From JANLSE01 sp038214135 (GTDB taxonomy: Bacteria; Chloroflexota; Chloroflexia; Chloroflexales; Roseiflexaceae), in the NCBI GenBank assembly GCA_038214135.1, contig JBBQSD010000031.1, positions 1 to 52,044 on the forward strand: a stretch of 52,044 bases of DNA, in the 5' to 3' direction. Of the stretch, positions 32,934 to 42,031 are shown in pieces. Position numbers and translations under genes: made by a program. The notes beneath the pieces are model-generated. The model was not told the origin of the DNA. It made no database searches and was given only the letters and a program-made list of their open reading frames with translations. Position 1 is the first letter of the stretch; each line of letters opens with the position of its first letter.

Positions 32934-34019
32934 TTACTCGCGGCGTCGAATGATCAGGAGATCGCCCTCACGGGTAGCACGGATCGATGTTGTGCCGCGC
33001 AAGCCATCTGGCAGCAGGATGTGGCGTCGGTAGTGGCCAATCCGTACAATCAGTTCATCGCCGCTGAGTGTCAGGCCGAGGGCACCTTTGGGCAACCCTG
33101 GCACATCGATGGTAATGGCTGGAGCACCCTGATGGCGATCCTGAATTGGAGCGGCTGGGAGATCAAGCGGATCACAGGATGCCAGGGCCGGCCCAAGGCT
33201 GGTGAGCCCTGCTATTCCTGGGGTTGTTGGGGCGGGAAACGGAATCCATGGTCGGGTTGGCCAGAGTGTGGCCGTCTCCTCGGGGATCTCTTCGCTTGGG
33301 CGTAATGGGCCGACTGCAACGGTAGCGACGGCCAGGCCATGCAGTTGGATGGCAGGCAGGGCGAGCCGAGCCTCCGCCAGGCCAGCAGTATCGGGGCGCA
33401 AGACATAGCAGGCGCAGGCGGCGCTTGGGGAAATCAGTTCGGCGCGGGTTCGTTCGATCTGGACGCGCACATCCTGCGTGCCATTGATGAAGCCACTTGG
33501 CAGAAAATCGGAGGGAAGCAGCCCATTGATCACCGATGTGCGGTTCTGGCCTGGCCCGCGATCCAAACCAAGCAGCAGGCGAATCAACCAACGAGCTGTG
33601 TCGGGCAGCCCAAGCGCCAGCAGCAGCGCATCGTGTGGCCCGGCATCGACAATAATCCGCTCATATTTGGTTCGTAGCGCAACTAGCCGCAGCAGACCAA
33701 ACAATGCACCAAATCCAGGCAATAGTGGTAGCTCATCGGCTGCCATACGCGATAGGCCAGCTGGCAGTTGCGCAACAGTGCGGCCCCATAGTTCGGCTAG
33801 CTCAGTGGCTGGATCGGGGGCCAACACATCCAGATTGGGCATGACAACCGCTGGCTGTGGGCCAAGCTCGATGCCCAATAGCGCTGCAAGCCCAGCCGAT
33901 GAGCCGAGCGTGAGCAGCAGCGTACGCTGGCCACTTGCCGCTATACCAAGAGCTGCCGCCGTTGCGGCGACAGCGATCCCTGGACCAGGATTGCCGGTGA
34001 AGATCAGTGTTTGCGGCAT
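32934..34019 (-). CDS. ArsA/GET3-like protein with degenerate P-loop and HSP20-like C-terminus
   Basis: 361 residues from MPQTLIFTGN, with GGAAAGGG five bases upstream. The overall plan is that of ArsA-family ATPases: N-terminal strand-loop-helix, ALRTKYERIIVDAGPHDALL in the place of the switch/aspartate region, and a final 60-residue HSP20-like domain (ITIDVPGLPKGALGLTLSGD ... RHILLPDGL). However, the expected deviant Walker A (GKGGVGKT) reads GNPGPGIA at residues 9-16, so both the signature lysine and the P-loop lysine are gone. ATP hydrolysis is unlikely. It may act as a client-binding or partner subunit of an active ArsA encoded elsewhere. Confidence 0.82.
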   Translation of the reverse strand: MPQTLIFTGNPGPGIAVAATAAALGIAASGQRTLLLTLGSSAGLAALLGIELGPQPAVVMPNLDVLAPDPATELAELWGRTVAQLPAGLSRMAADELPLLPGFGALFGLLRLVALRTKYERIIVDAGPHDALLLALGLPDTARWLIRLLLGLDRGPGQNRTSVINGLLPSDFLPSGFINGTQDVRVQIERTRAELISPSAACACYVLRPDTAGLAEARLALPAIQLHGLAVATVAVGPLRPSEEIPEETATLWPTRPWIPFPAPTTPGIAGLTSLGPALASCDPLDLPAAPIQDRHQGAPAITIDVPGLPKGALGLTLSGDELIVRIGHYRRHILLPDGLRGTTSIRATREGDLLIIRRRE

Positions 34020-34193
34020 ACGAGCCCTTTCCAAATCCAGTATTCAGGAGTCAGGAGTCAGAATACCCAGAACCAAGAGCCGCACCCTGAACAAAAGAAC
34101 AAGAGAATAAAAGAACAAGAATCAGCGCAATCATTGTTTCATTGTTCAATCCACTATTCTGACTTCTGACTTCTGACTTCTGACTCCTGACGG
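34020..34193. repeat. tcaggagtcagaatac and aacaagagaac repeats
   Basis: Between the ArsA-like start and the fumC stop. Contains attcaggagtcaggagtcag, a run of gaacaaaagaacaagagaat-type sequence, and a reversed tgacttctgacttctgactc block ending directly at the fumC stop codon. Confidence 0.85.
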
Positions 34194-35609
34194 CTACCCG
34201 CCCGATGCCATCCCCATGATGCCACCCTCAGTCATGATACGAGTATCGAGTAGCTCATCGATCTCTTCGGCTTTGAGCAGGCCCTTCTCGATCACAACTT
34301 GCTTGATCGTCTTGCCGGTCGCAAGCGATTCCTTGGCAACTTTGGCACCATTATCATAGCCGATCCGGCTGTTGAGCGCTGTTACCAGGATGGGGTTGCG
34401 GGCCAGCCAGCCATGGGCTTTATCCGCATTGGCAACGATTCCAACCACACACTTGGTGGTGAAGGCTGCTAGCGCGCCGTTCAGAATGTGCATCATTTCG
34501 AACAAGTTGTGGGCGATAATCGGCATCATCACGTTCAGTTCAAGCTGCCCTGCCTGTGCCGCCAGTGTCACGCAGTGATCACAGCCCTGAATATGGAAGC
34601 AGGCCATGTTGAGCATTTCGGCCAGAACGGGGTTGACCTTGCCTGGCATGATGCTTGACCCAGGCTGAATAGCAGGCAGCCGAATCTCATCCAGGCCAGT
34701 GGTTGGACCAGATGAGAGCAGGCGCAGATCATTGGCAACGCGCACCAGCGTCACGCACAGGGTTCGTATGCTGGATGAGAAATCGGCAGCATCGGCCATG
34801 CTCTGCATTGATTCAAACAGATTGCCAGATGAGCGTAGTTCTTGGCCGAGCAGATCGCTCAGGCGAGTGACCATGCGTGGATGATATTCTGGATGGGCAT
34901 TTAGGCCAGATCCGGTTGCCGTTCCACCGATACCAATCCGGCGCAGCCGATCACCAGCAACTGCAATGCGCTCGCGATCATACTGGACAGCCCGTGCATA
35001 GGCTCCGAATTCCTGGCCAAGCCGAACAGGAACCGCATCCTGAAGATGGGTACGGCCAGATTTGACGATCCCATCGAATTCTTCGGCCTTGGCATCGAGT
35101 GCCGCAGCCAACGCATCAATGGTTGTCAGCAATTCGGGTAAGCGCCATAGGCACCCAAGGCGAATGGCTGTTGGAATCGTATCGTTGGTACTCTGGGCCA
35201 TGTTTACGTGATCGTTCGGGTTGATCGGCTTTTTCGTGCTGTCCAGCGCAAAACCAAGAATCTGGTTGGCACGATTGGCAATCACCTCGTTGGTATTCAT
35301 GTTATGGCTGGTTCCCGCGCCGGCCTGGAATGGATCGACCACAAAGAATTCGCGGTGTTGGCCATCAATCACTTCCTGGGAGGCTTGAATGATCGCATCA
35401 GCCAGTTTCGGGTCCAACAATCCGAGATCACGGTTGACTTCAGCCGCCGCTCGTTTGATCATCGCCATCGACCAGACGAAAGCCGGGTAGGGGTGCTGGC
35501 CACTGATTGGAAAATTCAGCACAGCACGTTGAGTCTGGGCGGCATACAGCGCATCCGCTGGCACCTGCATCTCGCCTAGTGAGTCCTTCTCGATTCGATA
35601 GGCAGCCAT
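34194..35609 (-). CDS. fumC: Class II fumarate hydratase
   Basis: 471 residues from MAAYRIEKDSLGEM, with GGAGG six bases upstream. It interconverts fumarate and malate in the citric acid cycle. Family motifs: AQSTNDTIPTAIRLG, SGRTHLQDAVPVRLGQEFG, GGTATGSGLNAHPEYHPRM and the fumarase/aspartase signature GSSIMPGKVNPV. The N-terminal wording (DALYAAQTQRAVLNFPISG) resembles actinobacterial FumC. Aspartate ammonia-lyase is the alternative in this superfamily, but GSGLNAHPEY favours fumarase. The upstream frame extension to 35678 is not conserved. Confidence 0.93.
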   Translation of the reverse strand: MAAYRIEKDSLGEMQVPADALYAAQTQRAVLNFPISGQHPYPAFVWSMAMIKRAAAEVNRDLGLLDPKLADAIIQASQEVIDGQHREFFVVDPFQAGAGTSHNMNTNEVIANRANQILGFALDSTKKPINPNDHVNMAQSTNDTIPTAIRLGCLWRLPELLTTIDALAAALDAKAEEFDGIVKSGRTHLQDAVPVRLGQEFGAYARAVQYDRERIAVAGDRLRRIGIGGTATGSGLNAHPEYHPRMVTRLSDLLGQELRSSGNLFESMQSMADAADFSSSIRTLCVTLVRVANDLRLLSSGPTTGLDEIRLPAIQPGSSIMPGKVNPVLAEMLNMACFHIQGCDHCVTLAAQAGQLELNVMMPIIAHNLFEMMHILNGALAAFTTKCVVGIVANADKAHGWLARNPILVTALNSRIGYDNGAKVAKESLATGKTIKQVVIEKGLLKAEEIDELLDTRIMTEGGIMGMASGG

Positions 35610-35792
35610 TGTATTCCTCCACACGATTGTTTCGCATATATAAGCGCGCCAATAGTAGCACGATTTGGATATAAGCATAGTTGTAGCATTGTCAGCCGGT
35701 TGTTAATTTTCCAATACCACAAGCGTGCGTTTCTGCCTATTCAATCGGGTACAATGTATGTATAGCAGTACCGTACAATGCTGAGGAGCTTT

Positions 35793-37307
35793 ATGCAACA
35801 GCGCCTGGGAGTGATTGATCTTGGCTCGAATACAACGCGCCTGATCATCATGAGCTATCGCTCACATCACTCATTCCGCTTGCTCGACGAAGTTCGCGAG
35901 AATGTCCGCTTGGCCGAAGGAATCGGTGAGGATGGGCGACTGAAACAGGCTCCAATGGATCGAGCCGTTGCAACAATGCGGCTCTACAATCGGCTGTGCC
36001 AATCGGCTGACGTAGCGGAGATTATCCCGGTTGCCACAAGTGCTGCTCGTGAAGCGACCAATGGGGCTGAATTTCTGGCACGAGTTGAGCGCGAGGCCGG
36101 GCTGACATTCCGGGTGTTGAGCACCGAGGAAGAGGCCTACTATGGCTACCTTGGTGTGGCCAACACGTTGAACCTGAGCGATGCCTTTTCGATCGATATT
36201 GGTGGTGGCAGCACACAGGTTGCCATGATCCGGGGGCGGCGCTTTATTCGCTCGATCAGCCAGCCAATTGGCGCATTGCGGTTAACGGATCGTTTCGTCA
36301 AATCTGATCCAATAAGCCCAAAAGATTTCAAGGCGCTTGAACAAGCCGCCGCCGAACGATTTGCCGATGTCGATTGGCTCGACCAACATGGCTCGAGCGA
36401 ATTGGCTGGAATCGGCGGGACGATCCGCACGCTTGCGGATATCGATCAGAAGCGACGGAACTACCCGATTGGCCTGACCCATGCGTATGTCTTTACCCGT
36501 GAGCATCTGGCAGAGACGATTGATCTGTTGCGTGGCATGACTGTGCATCAGCGTGAGGATGTGCCGGGACTGAACCGTGATCGGGCCGACCTGATTTTGG
36601 CCGGGGCAGTTATTCTGCATACCGTCATGAAGCGCGGCAAATTCAGCCAGATCACCGTCAGCGGGCAGGGGGTACGCGAGGGATTGTTCTATGAACGCTT
36701 CCTGGCTGGCGAGGATCCGCCATTATTTGCAGATCTGCGTGGCTTTAGTATTCAGAATATGGCCCGCAACTTCAACTATGAGGCCATTCATGCAGCGAAA
36801 GTTCGTGATCTCTCGCTTTCGCTGTTCGATCAACTAACTCCGTTGCATGGCTATGGGGTCTGGGAACGCGAACTCCTTGGCTATGCGGCGACGCTGCATG
36901 ATATTGGCTTGGCGGTTGGCTATTATGATCACCATCGCCATGGGGCGTATCTGATCCAGAGTACTGCCTTGCAGGGGTTCAGCCATCGCGAAATCGCACT
37001 ACTGGCGTTGATGGTGCGCTACCATCGCAAGGGCGATGTCGATACATCCGAACTACGGATGCTGCTGGAAGATGATGATACGCAACGAGTGGCGCGTTTG
37101 GCAGCGCTGCTGCGGCTCTCGGAATTCCTTGAGCGCCGAAAAAGCCAGGTCGTCCAGAGCCTGAGAGTTGAGATCGGCGCAGATGTACGGGTACTGGCGC
37201 GCACATCTGGCGATGCCGATATCGAGATCTGGGATGCGAACCGCAGCACCGGTCTATTCCGCAAATCGTATGGGCGCGAGATGGAGATTATGGCCGAGAA
37301 ACGGTGA
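35793..37307 (+). CDS. Ppx/GppA family phosphatase (exopolyphosphatase)
   Basis: 504 residues from MQQRLGVIDL, preferred over the ATG at 35778 because GAGGAG lies between the two. The ASKHA fold has GVIDLGSNTTRLIIM and SIDIGGGSTQVAMI, with EEEAYYGYLGVANT between them. The C-terminal third is an HD-type helical domain (YAATLHDIGLAVGYYDHHRH, then ALLALMVRYHRKGD). Such enzymes degrade polyphosphate or the pppGpp alarmone; length and HD domain fit Ppx of the long type. It is a single gene between the divergent fumC and the convergent ftsK. Confidence 0.92.
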   Translation: MQQRLGVIDLGSNTTRLIIMSYRSHHSFRLLDEVRENVRLAEGIGEDGRLKQAPMDRAVATMRLYNRLCQSADVAEIIPVATSAAREATNGAEFLARVEREAGLTFRVLSTEEEAYYGYLGVANTLNLSDAFSIDIGGGSTQVAMIRGRRFIRSISQPIGALRLTDRFVKSDPISPKDFKALEQAAAERFADVDWLDQHGSSELAGIGGTIRTLADIDQKRRNYPIGLTHAYVFTREHLAETIDLLRGMTVHQREDVPGLNRDRADLILAGAVILHTVMKRGKFSQITVSGQGVREGLFYERFLAGEDPPLFADLRGFSIQNMARNFNYEAIHAAKVRDLSLSLFDQLTPLHGYGVWERELLGYAATLHDIGLAVGYYDHHRHGAYLIQSTALQGFSHREIALLALMVRYHRKGDVDTSELRMLLEDDDTQRVARLAALLRLSEFLERRKSQVVQSLRVEIGADVRVLARTSGDADIEIWDANRSTGLFRKSYGREMEIMAEKR

Positions 37308-37326
37308 CAGCGTGACATAGTAACAT

Positions 37327-37354
37327 GTAGGGGCGGTTCGCGAACCGCCCCTAC
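37327..37354. terminator. Perfect 28-bp palindrome between convergent genes
   Basis: gtaggggcggttcg is followed by its exact reverse complement, the longest form of the dispersed palindrome. It lies 20 bases after the Ppx/GppA stop and 9 bases before the ftsK stop. By position it could act as a bidirectional terminator, though no T-run is present. Confidence 0.65.
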
Positions 37355-37362
37355 GGATTGTC

Positions 37363-39831
37363 CTATTCCTCATCGCGCCCCAGGACTTCGCGTGAGCGCC
37401 CATCCTCTGCTGGCCCGACAATGCCCTGTTGTTCGAGCAGATCGATCAGTTGGGCCGCTTTGCTATAGCCGATCCGCAAGCGCCGTTGCAGGAGTGAGGC
37501 TGAGGCACGGCGATGTTGCTGGACGAGCTTGACGGCTTCTGGCAGCAGTTCGTCCTGTTCATTGGTGCTGAGGTATTCCCCCGGCGCATTCAGGTTATCG
37601 CCAGATGGTGGCAGGTTTGGTTCATTGGCCTTGGTTGTTTCACCAGTTGTTCCAGCATCTGTGCGCCCGCGTGTTGCTGTATCTTTATCTTTGGCTTCGG
37701 GCGGCAGAGCATTGCGCCAGAAGCTCACAATCCGCTCAACTTCCGCATCGGAAACCCAGGTTCCCTGAATACGGACAGGCCGTGCGGCATCGGATGCCAT
37801 AAATAGCATGTCGCCACGGCCAAGCAACTGCTCGGCACCATTCATATCCAGAATAACCCGCGAGTCGATCTGCGAGGTGACGGCAAAGGCCATGCGTGAT
37901 GGGAAGTTAGCCTTGATCAGGCCGGTCACAACATCCACAGATGGGCGTTGGGTGGCAATAATTAGGTGAATACCAGTTGCACGAGCCATCTGCGCCAAAC
38001 GGCAGATCAGCGTTTCGACTTCATCTGGTGCCATCATCATCAGATCGGCCAATTCATCGATAATAATGATGATATAGGGTATTGGCTCAAGATCGGCACG
38101 TTTACGGGCCGCCTGTTTGTAGCTATCGATGTTGCGGAAGCCATGCTTGGCGAAGATCTTATAGCGCCGCTCCATCTCACGGGTTGCCCATTTGAGCGTC
38201 GGCACGACCCGTTCGAGTTCCGTGACGACTGGTGAGAGCAAGTGGGGAATGCGATTATAGACGATCAACTCGACCATTTTTGGGTCGACCATAATAAATT
38301 TGAGTTCATCGGGGGTGTATTTCAGCAGCAGGGCGCAGATAATCGAATTGATTCCAGCGCTCTTGCCGCTGCCGGTTGCACCAGCCATGAGCAGGTGCGG
38401 CATCCGCTCCAGGCCCATCACAATTGGTGTACCCGAGACATCCTTGCCAAGTGCGACCTTGAGCTTGCCCTTGGCGCTCTCGAATTCATCGCTCTCGACT
38501 ACATCGCGCATGCCAACAGTAGAAATTGCCGAATTGGGAATCTCGATCCCAATCGAGTTCTTGCCTGGAATTGGTGCTTCGATCCGTAGCGATGGCGCGG
38601 CCAATGCCAACATCAGATCTTTATCCAATGATGTGATTTTATTGACTTTGACACCAACGGCTGGTTGCAGTTCGAATTGCGTCACCGCTGGGCCGGTATT
38701 CACGCCGACCACCTGTGCTTCGACCTTAAAGCTGGCCAGGGTTTCCTCGATCAGCCGCGATTTGCTGCGTCGTTCATCATCGGTGATCGTACCTTCGGTG
38801 TAGTGATCGAGCATATCGAAGGATGGCAACGGCCATGCACGATGTTCTGGTGGCACATCAAATCCATCCAGCGCTTCCTGCACAATCGGAACCTGGGCTA
38901 TTGTCGTGGCCGTTGCCGGCGGGCCTGCCAACAAATTCGCCAGCACAGCTTCGGTTGCTGGTTTAACGGGGATTGGCTTGAGTTCAGCTGGTTTGGGGAT
39001 AGCCGGAGCACGTGGCACACCAGCCGTTTCGGGCGCTATTGGCGCACCAGTCTTGATTTCTGGCCGTTCAAACAGCTTGCGCTTGGTCATGCGCTCAGCA
39101 ATTGGCGTTGGGCCAATATCATCGTCATTTGGCTTGGCTGGCGGCGGGACATAGGGGAAATCCGGATCGCGAGGCAGTTGCGGCAGGCTTGGCTGCGCCC
39201 GTTGTGGCCGGTTGTTCGGTGCGCTGGCAACTATCGTCCAGAAGCGGCCAAAACTATCGCGCATGCCGGTGGTTAATTCATACAGCGTGATATCGAAGGT
39301 TAGCATAATTCCGGCCAGCGCCAGTACGCAGACAAGCACAAAGGTTGCTGGGCGACCAATCGCCTGGGCGAGCAGATCCAGAGCGTGGTAGCCAAGCCAG
39401 CCACCGCCAGCGCCAACCTGTTCATCGGTGCTCTGCCGCGGGCCGAGCGCAAATTCGAGCAGCACCAGCAGCGCCATAAGCACCAGGATGGTTCCCAGCA
39501 CGGTTGCACCGGAGAGGCGAATATCCTCGCGGCGTTCCTGCCAGAGGATGGCAACGCCAAGTAGGCCCAGCGCCAGTGGGACGATCAGGGCACCCCAGCC
39601 AAGCAATTGGCGTGTGAGTGCGACCCATCCGGCTCCGATGACGCCAGCTGTGCCTGTGGCAAAGAAAATAACTGTGATCGCCGCAATCGCGATCAGCGTA
39701 ATTGCAAACAGCTCGCGTTGATGTTCGGGGCGCAGGGCCAGTTCGAACATTGGTGGCGCAGCTTGTTTGCGTTGGGTTGGCTTGCGCCCACCCGATGATC
39801 GGCGTCCGCCCGATTGCTTGGCTTTAGCCAT
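37363..39831 (-). CDS. ftsK: DNA translocase FtsK/SpoIIIE
   Basis: 822 residues from MAKAKQSGGRR, with GGAG seven bases upstream; an ATG two codons earlier is too close to that site. It pumps chromosomal DNA at the division septum. Four membrane helices occupy about residues 30-200, then a Pro/Ala-rich linker, the motor with Walker A GATGSGKS and Walker B YIIIIIDELADLMMM, and the C-terminal gamma winged helix (ASASLLQRRLRIGYSKAAQL) that reads polar DNA sequences. Length is normal for four-helix FtsK of Gram-positive type. The last bases before the stop border a repeat. Confidence 0.96.
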   Translation of the reverse strand: MAKAKQSGGRRSSGGRKPTQRKQAAPPMFELALRPEHQRELFAITLIAIAAITVIFFATGTAGVIGAGWVALTRQLLGWGALIVPLALGLLGVAILWQERREDIRLSGATVLGTILVLMALLVLLEFALGPRQSTDEQVGAGGGWLGYHALDLLAQAIGRPATFVLVCVLALAGIMLTFDITLYELTTGMRDSFGRFWTIVASAPNNRPQRAQPSLPQLPRDPDFPYVPPPAKPNDDDIGPTPIAERMTKRKLFERPEIKTGAPIAPETAGVPRAPAIPKPAELKPIPVKPATEAVLANLLAGPPATATTIAQVPIVQEALDGFDVPPEHRAWPLPSFDMLDHYTEGTITDDERRSKSRLIEETLASFKVEAQVVGVNTGPAVTQFELQPAVGVKVNKITSLDKDLMLALAAPSLRIEAPIPGKNSIGIEIPNSAISTVGMRDVVESDEFESAKGKLKVALGKDVSGTPIVMGLERMPHLLMAGATGSGKSAGINSIICALLLKYTPDELKFIMVDPKMVELIVYNRIPHLLSPVVTELERVVPTLKWATREMERRYKIFAKHGFRNIDSYKQAARKRADLEPIPYIIIIIDELADLMMMAPDEVETLICRLAQMARATGIHLIIATQRPSVDVVTGLIKANFPSRMAFAVTSQIDSRVILDMNGAEQLLGRGDMLFMASDAARPVRIQGTWVSDAEVERIVSFWRNALPPEAKDKDTATRGRTDAGTTGETTKANEPNLPPSGDNLNAPGEYLSTNEQDELLPEAVKLVQQHRRASASLLQRRLRIGYSKAAQLIDLLEQQGIVGPAEDGRSREVLGRDEE

Positions 39832-39989
39832 CCACATGCTCCGCGTTGGGTGGTTGCTTCAGAAGTTGCCGATGATATGCAGAACCATAACATATGTTCG
39901 CATTGCATGCAAGATCCAGGCGATCCTGGCAGTGGTACAATGTTCAATATTCGGATACGCGACCAATTAATTGAAGGAGTTAGTCGACG

Positions 39990-41234
39990 ATGACGACCCA
40001 CCGAGCTGCCTATATGTTACTGGCCGAGCAACTGGCGGAACAGGGAATCGATATTAATTCTATCAAAGCCATCCTTAAGCAACAGCAGATCGAGACTCCC
40101 AGTTGGGGCTATGCGAACAGTGGCACGCGCTTCAAGGCATTTGCCTGGCCCGGCGCAGCGACGACAACACACGAGAAGCTTGATGATGCTGCGCAGGTGC
40201 AGCGCATGACTGGCATTGCCCCTTCGGTTGCTGTGCATATTCCATGGGATACCCCCGAGGATGGCGATTATCGGGCGATGTGTGAATATGCCGAGGCCCA
40301 GGGTGTGCGTATCGGTGCCGTGAATCCGAATGTCTTCCAGGATCAGGCATACAGACTCGGTTCGCTTGGCAACCCGGATAGCGCCATCCGCGAGCAGGCG
40401 CTTGATCATGTGCTCGAATGCTGCGAGATTATGACCAAGGTGAAGAGCAATGCACTGAGCCTATGGTTTGCCGATGGCACGAACTATGCTGGGCAGGATG
40501 CGCTGCGCTACCGCAAGCGCCGCTTTGAAGAGGCACTCGCTATCGTCTATAAGCAGTTGCCACAGGGCGGGCGCATGTTGCTTGAGTACAAATTCTTTGA
40601 GCCAGCCTTCTACTCAACCGACATTCCCGATTGGGGCACGGCCTATGCCTGGTGCCTGAAACTTGGCGAACAGGCGCAGGTACTTGTCGATCTTGGTCAT
40701 CATGCACAGGGCGTCAATATCGAGCAGATCGTTGGGTTCCTGCTGGACGAAGGGCGACTGGGCGGGTTCCACTTCAATAATCGCAAATATGCCGATGATG
40801 ACCTGATCGTTGGCAGTGTCAACCCCTACGAACTATTCTTGATCTACCATGAACTTGCCAGTGCGGAACAGGGCACCGATGAGCCAGCTCGAACATGTGC
40901 CCGCCAGGTGGCCTATATGCTTGATCAGTGCCACAATATCGAAGGCAAGATCGGGCCAATGATCGTTTCGGTGGTGAATTGCCAGGAGGCCTATGCCAGG
41001 GCGCTGCTCGTCCCACGCGCCGAATTGCAGGCTGCTCAGGTAGCTGGCGAGGTACTGGCCGCGCATCAGATCCTGACCGACACCTTCCGGATTGATGTGC
41101 GCCCGCTGCTGGCCCAGGTTCGTGAGGAGATCGGCGTCCCGACCAACCCGATTGCCGCCTATCGGGCGAGCGGCTATGAGCAGAAGATCGCCGCCGAACG
41201 GGGCATCAAGACATCCAGCGGAGGGTTTCAGTAG
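39990..41234 (+). CDS. rhaI: L-rhamnose isomerase, RhaI (Pseudomonas) type
   Basis: 414 residues with GAAGGAG before the ATG. It converts L-rhamnose to L-rhamnulose and often other sugars, using two divalent metal ions in a TIM barrel. Recognisable segments: GTRFKAFAWPGAATTTHEKLDDA (in parts), AVHIPWDTPEDGDY, LLEYKFFEPAFYSTDIPDWG, VLVDLGHHAQGVNIEQIV and GGFHFNNRKYADDDLIVGSV, which hold the metal-binding Glu, Asp, His and Asp residues. No kinase, aldolase or transporter for rhamnose is adjacent. The sigma factor gene starts six bases after its stop, which is an odd coupling. Confidence 0.93.
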   Translation: MTTHRAAYMLLAEQLAEQGIDINSIKAILKQQQIETPSWGYANSGTRFKAFAWPGAATTTHEKLDDAAQVQRMTGIAPSVAVHIPWDTPEDGDYRAMCEYAEAQGVRIGAVNPNVFQDQAYRLGSLGNPDSAIREQALDHVLECCEIMTKVKSNALSLWFADGTNYAGQDALRYRKRRFEEALAIVYKQLPQGGRMLLEYKFFEPAFYSTDIPDWGTAYAWCLKLGEQAQVLVDLGHHAQGVNIEQIVGFLLDEGRLGGFHFNNRKYADDDLIVGSVNPYELFLIYHELASAEQGTDEPARTCARQVAYMLDQCHNIEGKIGPMIVSVVNCQEAYARALLVPRAELQAAQVAGEVLAAHQILTDTFRIDVRPLLAQVREEIGVPTNPIAAYRASGYEQKIAAERGIKTSSGGFQ

Positions 41235-41240
41235 GCATTC

Positions 41241-41840
41241 ATGGATAGTGAAGCTCTCTACGCCGCTTGTCAGAAGCATGGCAGCGATCAACAAACCGAC
41301 GCATTCGAGCAGCTTTCGGCCTACTTCTACAGGATTGCCTATGCGATGCTGCGAGATCGGCCTGGTGGAGCGGACATAGCCGCCGATTGCATGCAGATTG
41401 CGTTGGTCAAGGTTCACCAGAATATCGATACATGCGCAGATCCCGCCGCCTTCCAGGGATGGTCGGCGCAGATTTTGCGGCGGGTGGTGCTCGACACGCT
41501 GCGCCAGATGGTTGCGGCGCGGCTCGATCAATTGCCTGATGAGGAATATGAACTCCCCGCTGCGGCAATTGTGCCGGCTGTAGAGGAACCTGATGATCTC
41601 GGGGTGTTTTTGCGACAGGCGATTGCGAACGCACCACTGAGCGATCGCTCGCGACGGGTGGTGATTGGCCGTTTTTTTGATGATCGCCCTGATGCAGATT
41701 TGGCCCTGGCCGAGAGCGCCTACGATGGGCAGGTGGTGCTGCCATGCCATGTGCAGGTGACACGCGCAAAGAACCTGGCGAAACTGCGCAATGATGCCAC
41801 ACTGGTTGCCCAACTTCACCTTGCGCTCGGGGAATCGTGA
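41241..41840 (+). CDS. ECF-type RNA polymerase sigma factor
   Basis: 199 residues. Region 2 is visible at about 25-90 (AFEQLSAYFYRIAYAMLRDR ... ADCMQIALVKVHQNI ... FQGWSAQILRRVVLDTLRQ). Region 4 is at about 135-190, including LSDRSRRVVIGRFFDDRPDA and the recognition-helix area CHVQVTRAKNLAKLR. Region 3 is missing, as in ECF factors. The gene follows rhaI by six bases and precedes a soluble zinc-finger anti-sigma candidate. Region 4 is somewhat divergent, so promoter specificity cannot be guessed. Confidence 0.8.
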   Translation: MDSEALYAACQKHGSDQQTDAFEQLSAYFYRIAYAMLRDRPGGADIAADCMQIALVKVHQNIDTCADPAAFQGWSAQILRRVVLDTLRQMVAARLDQLPDEEYELPAAAIVPAVEEPDDLGVFLRQAIANAPLSDRSRRVVIGRFFDDRPDADLALAESAYDGQVVLPCHVQVTRAKNLAKLRNDATLVAQLHLALGES

Positions 41841-41900
41841 AGGAAAGGTTAGGAGCGGCGCATACGTCCTGGATATAGCGAGCTTGTTGCAGAGCGATGT

Positions 41901-41949
41901 GGAGTGCGCAAGCCATGCTTGCGCGGCGGCAGCATGGCTGCCGCACTCC
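41901..41949. repeat. Three-stem (cruciform-like) inverted repeat between sigma and anti-sigma genes
   Basis: Outer arms ggagtgcg (41901-41908) and cgcactcc (41942-41949) enclose two inner hairpins: gcgcaagc/gcttgcgc around cat (41906-41924) and cggcagc/gctgccg around atg (41927-41943). The outer and inner arms overlap by two or three bases, so they partly exclude each other. A further hairpin cccctctc/gagagggg follows at 41972-41994. Confidence 0.8.
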
Positions 41950-42031
41950 ATAGCATGCCCTTTGACAGGCACCCCTCTCCCAATGTGAGAGGGGCCAGGG
42001 GTGAGGTCAATATCATGAGAAAGAACATCGT

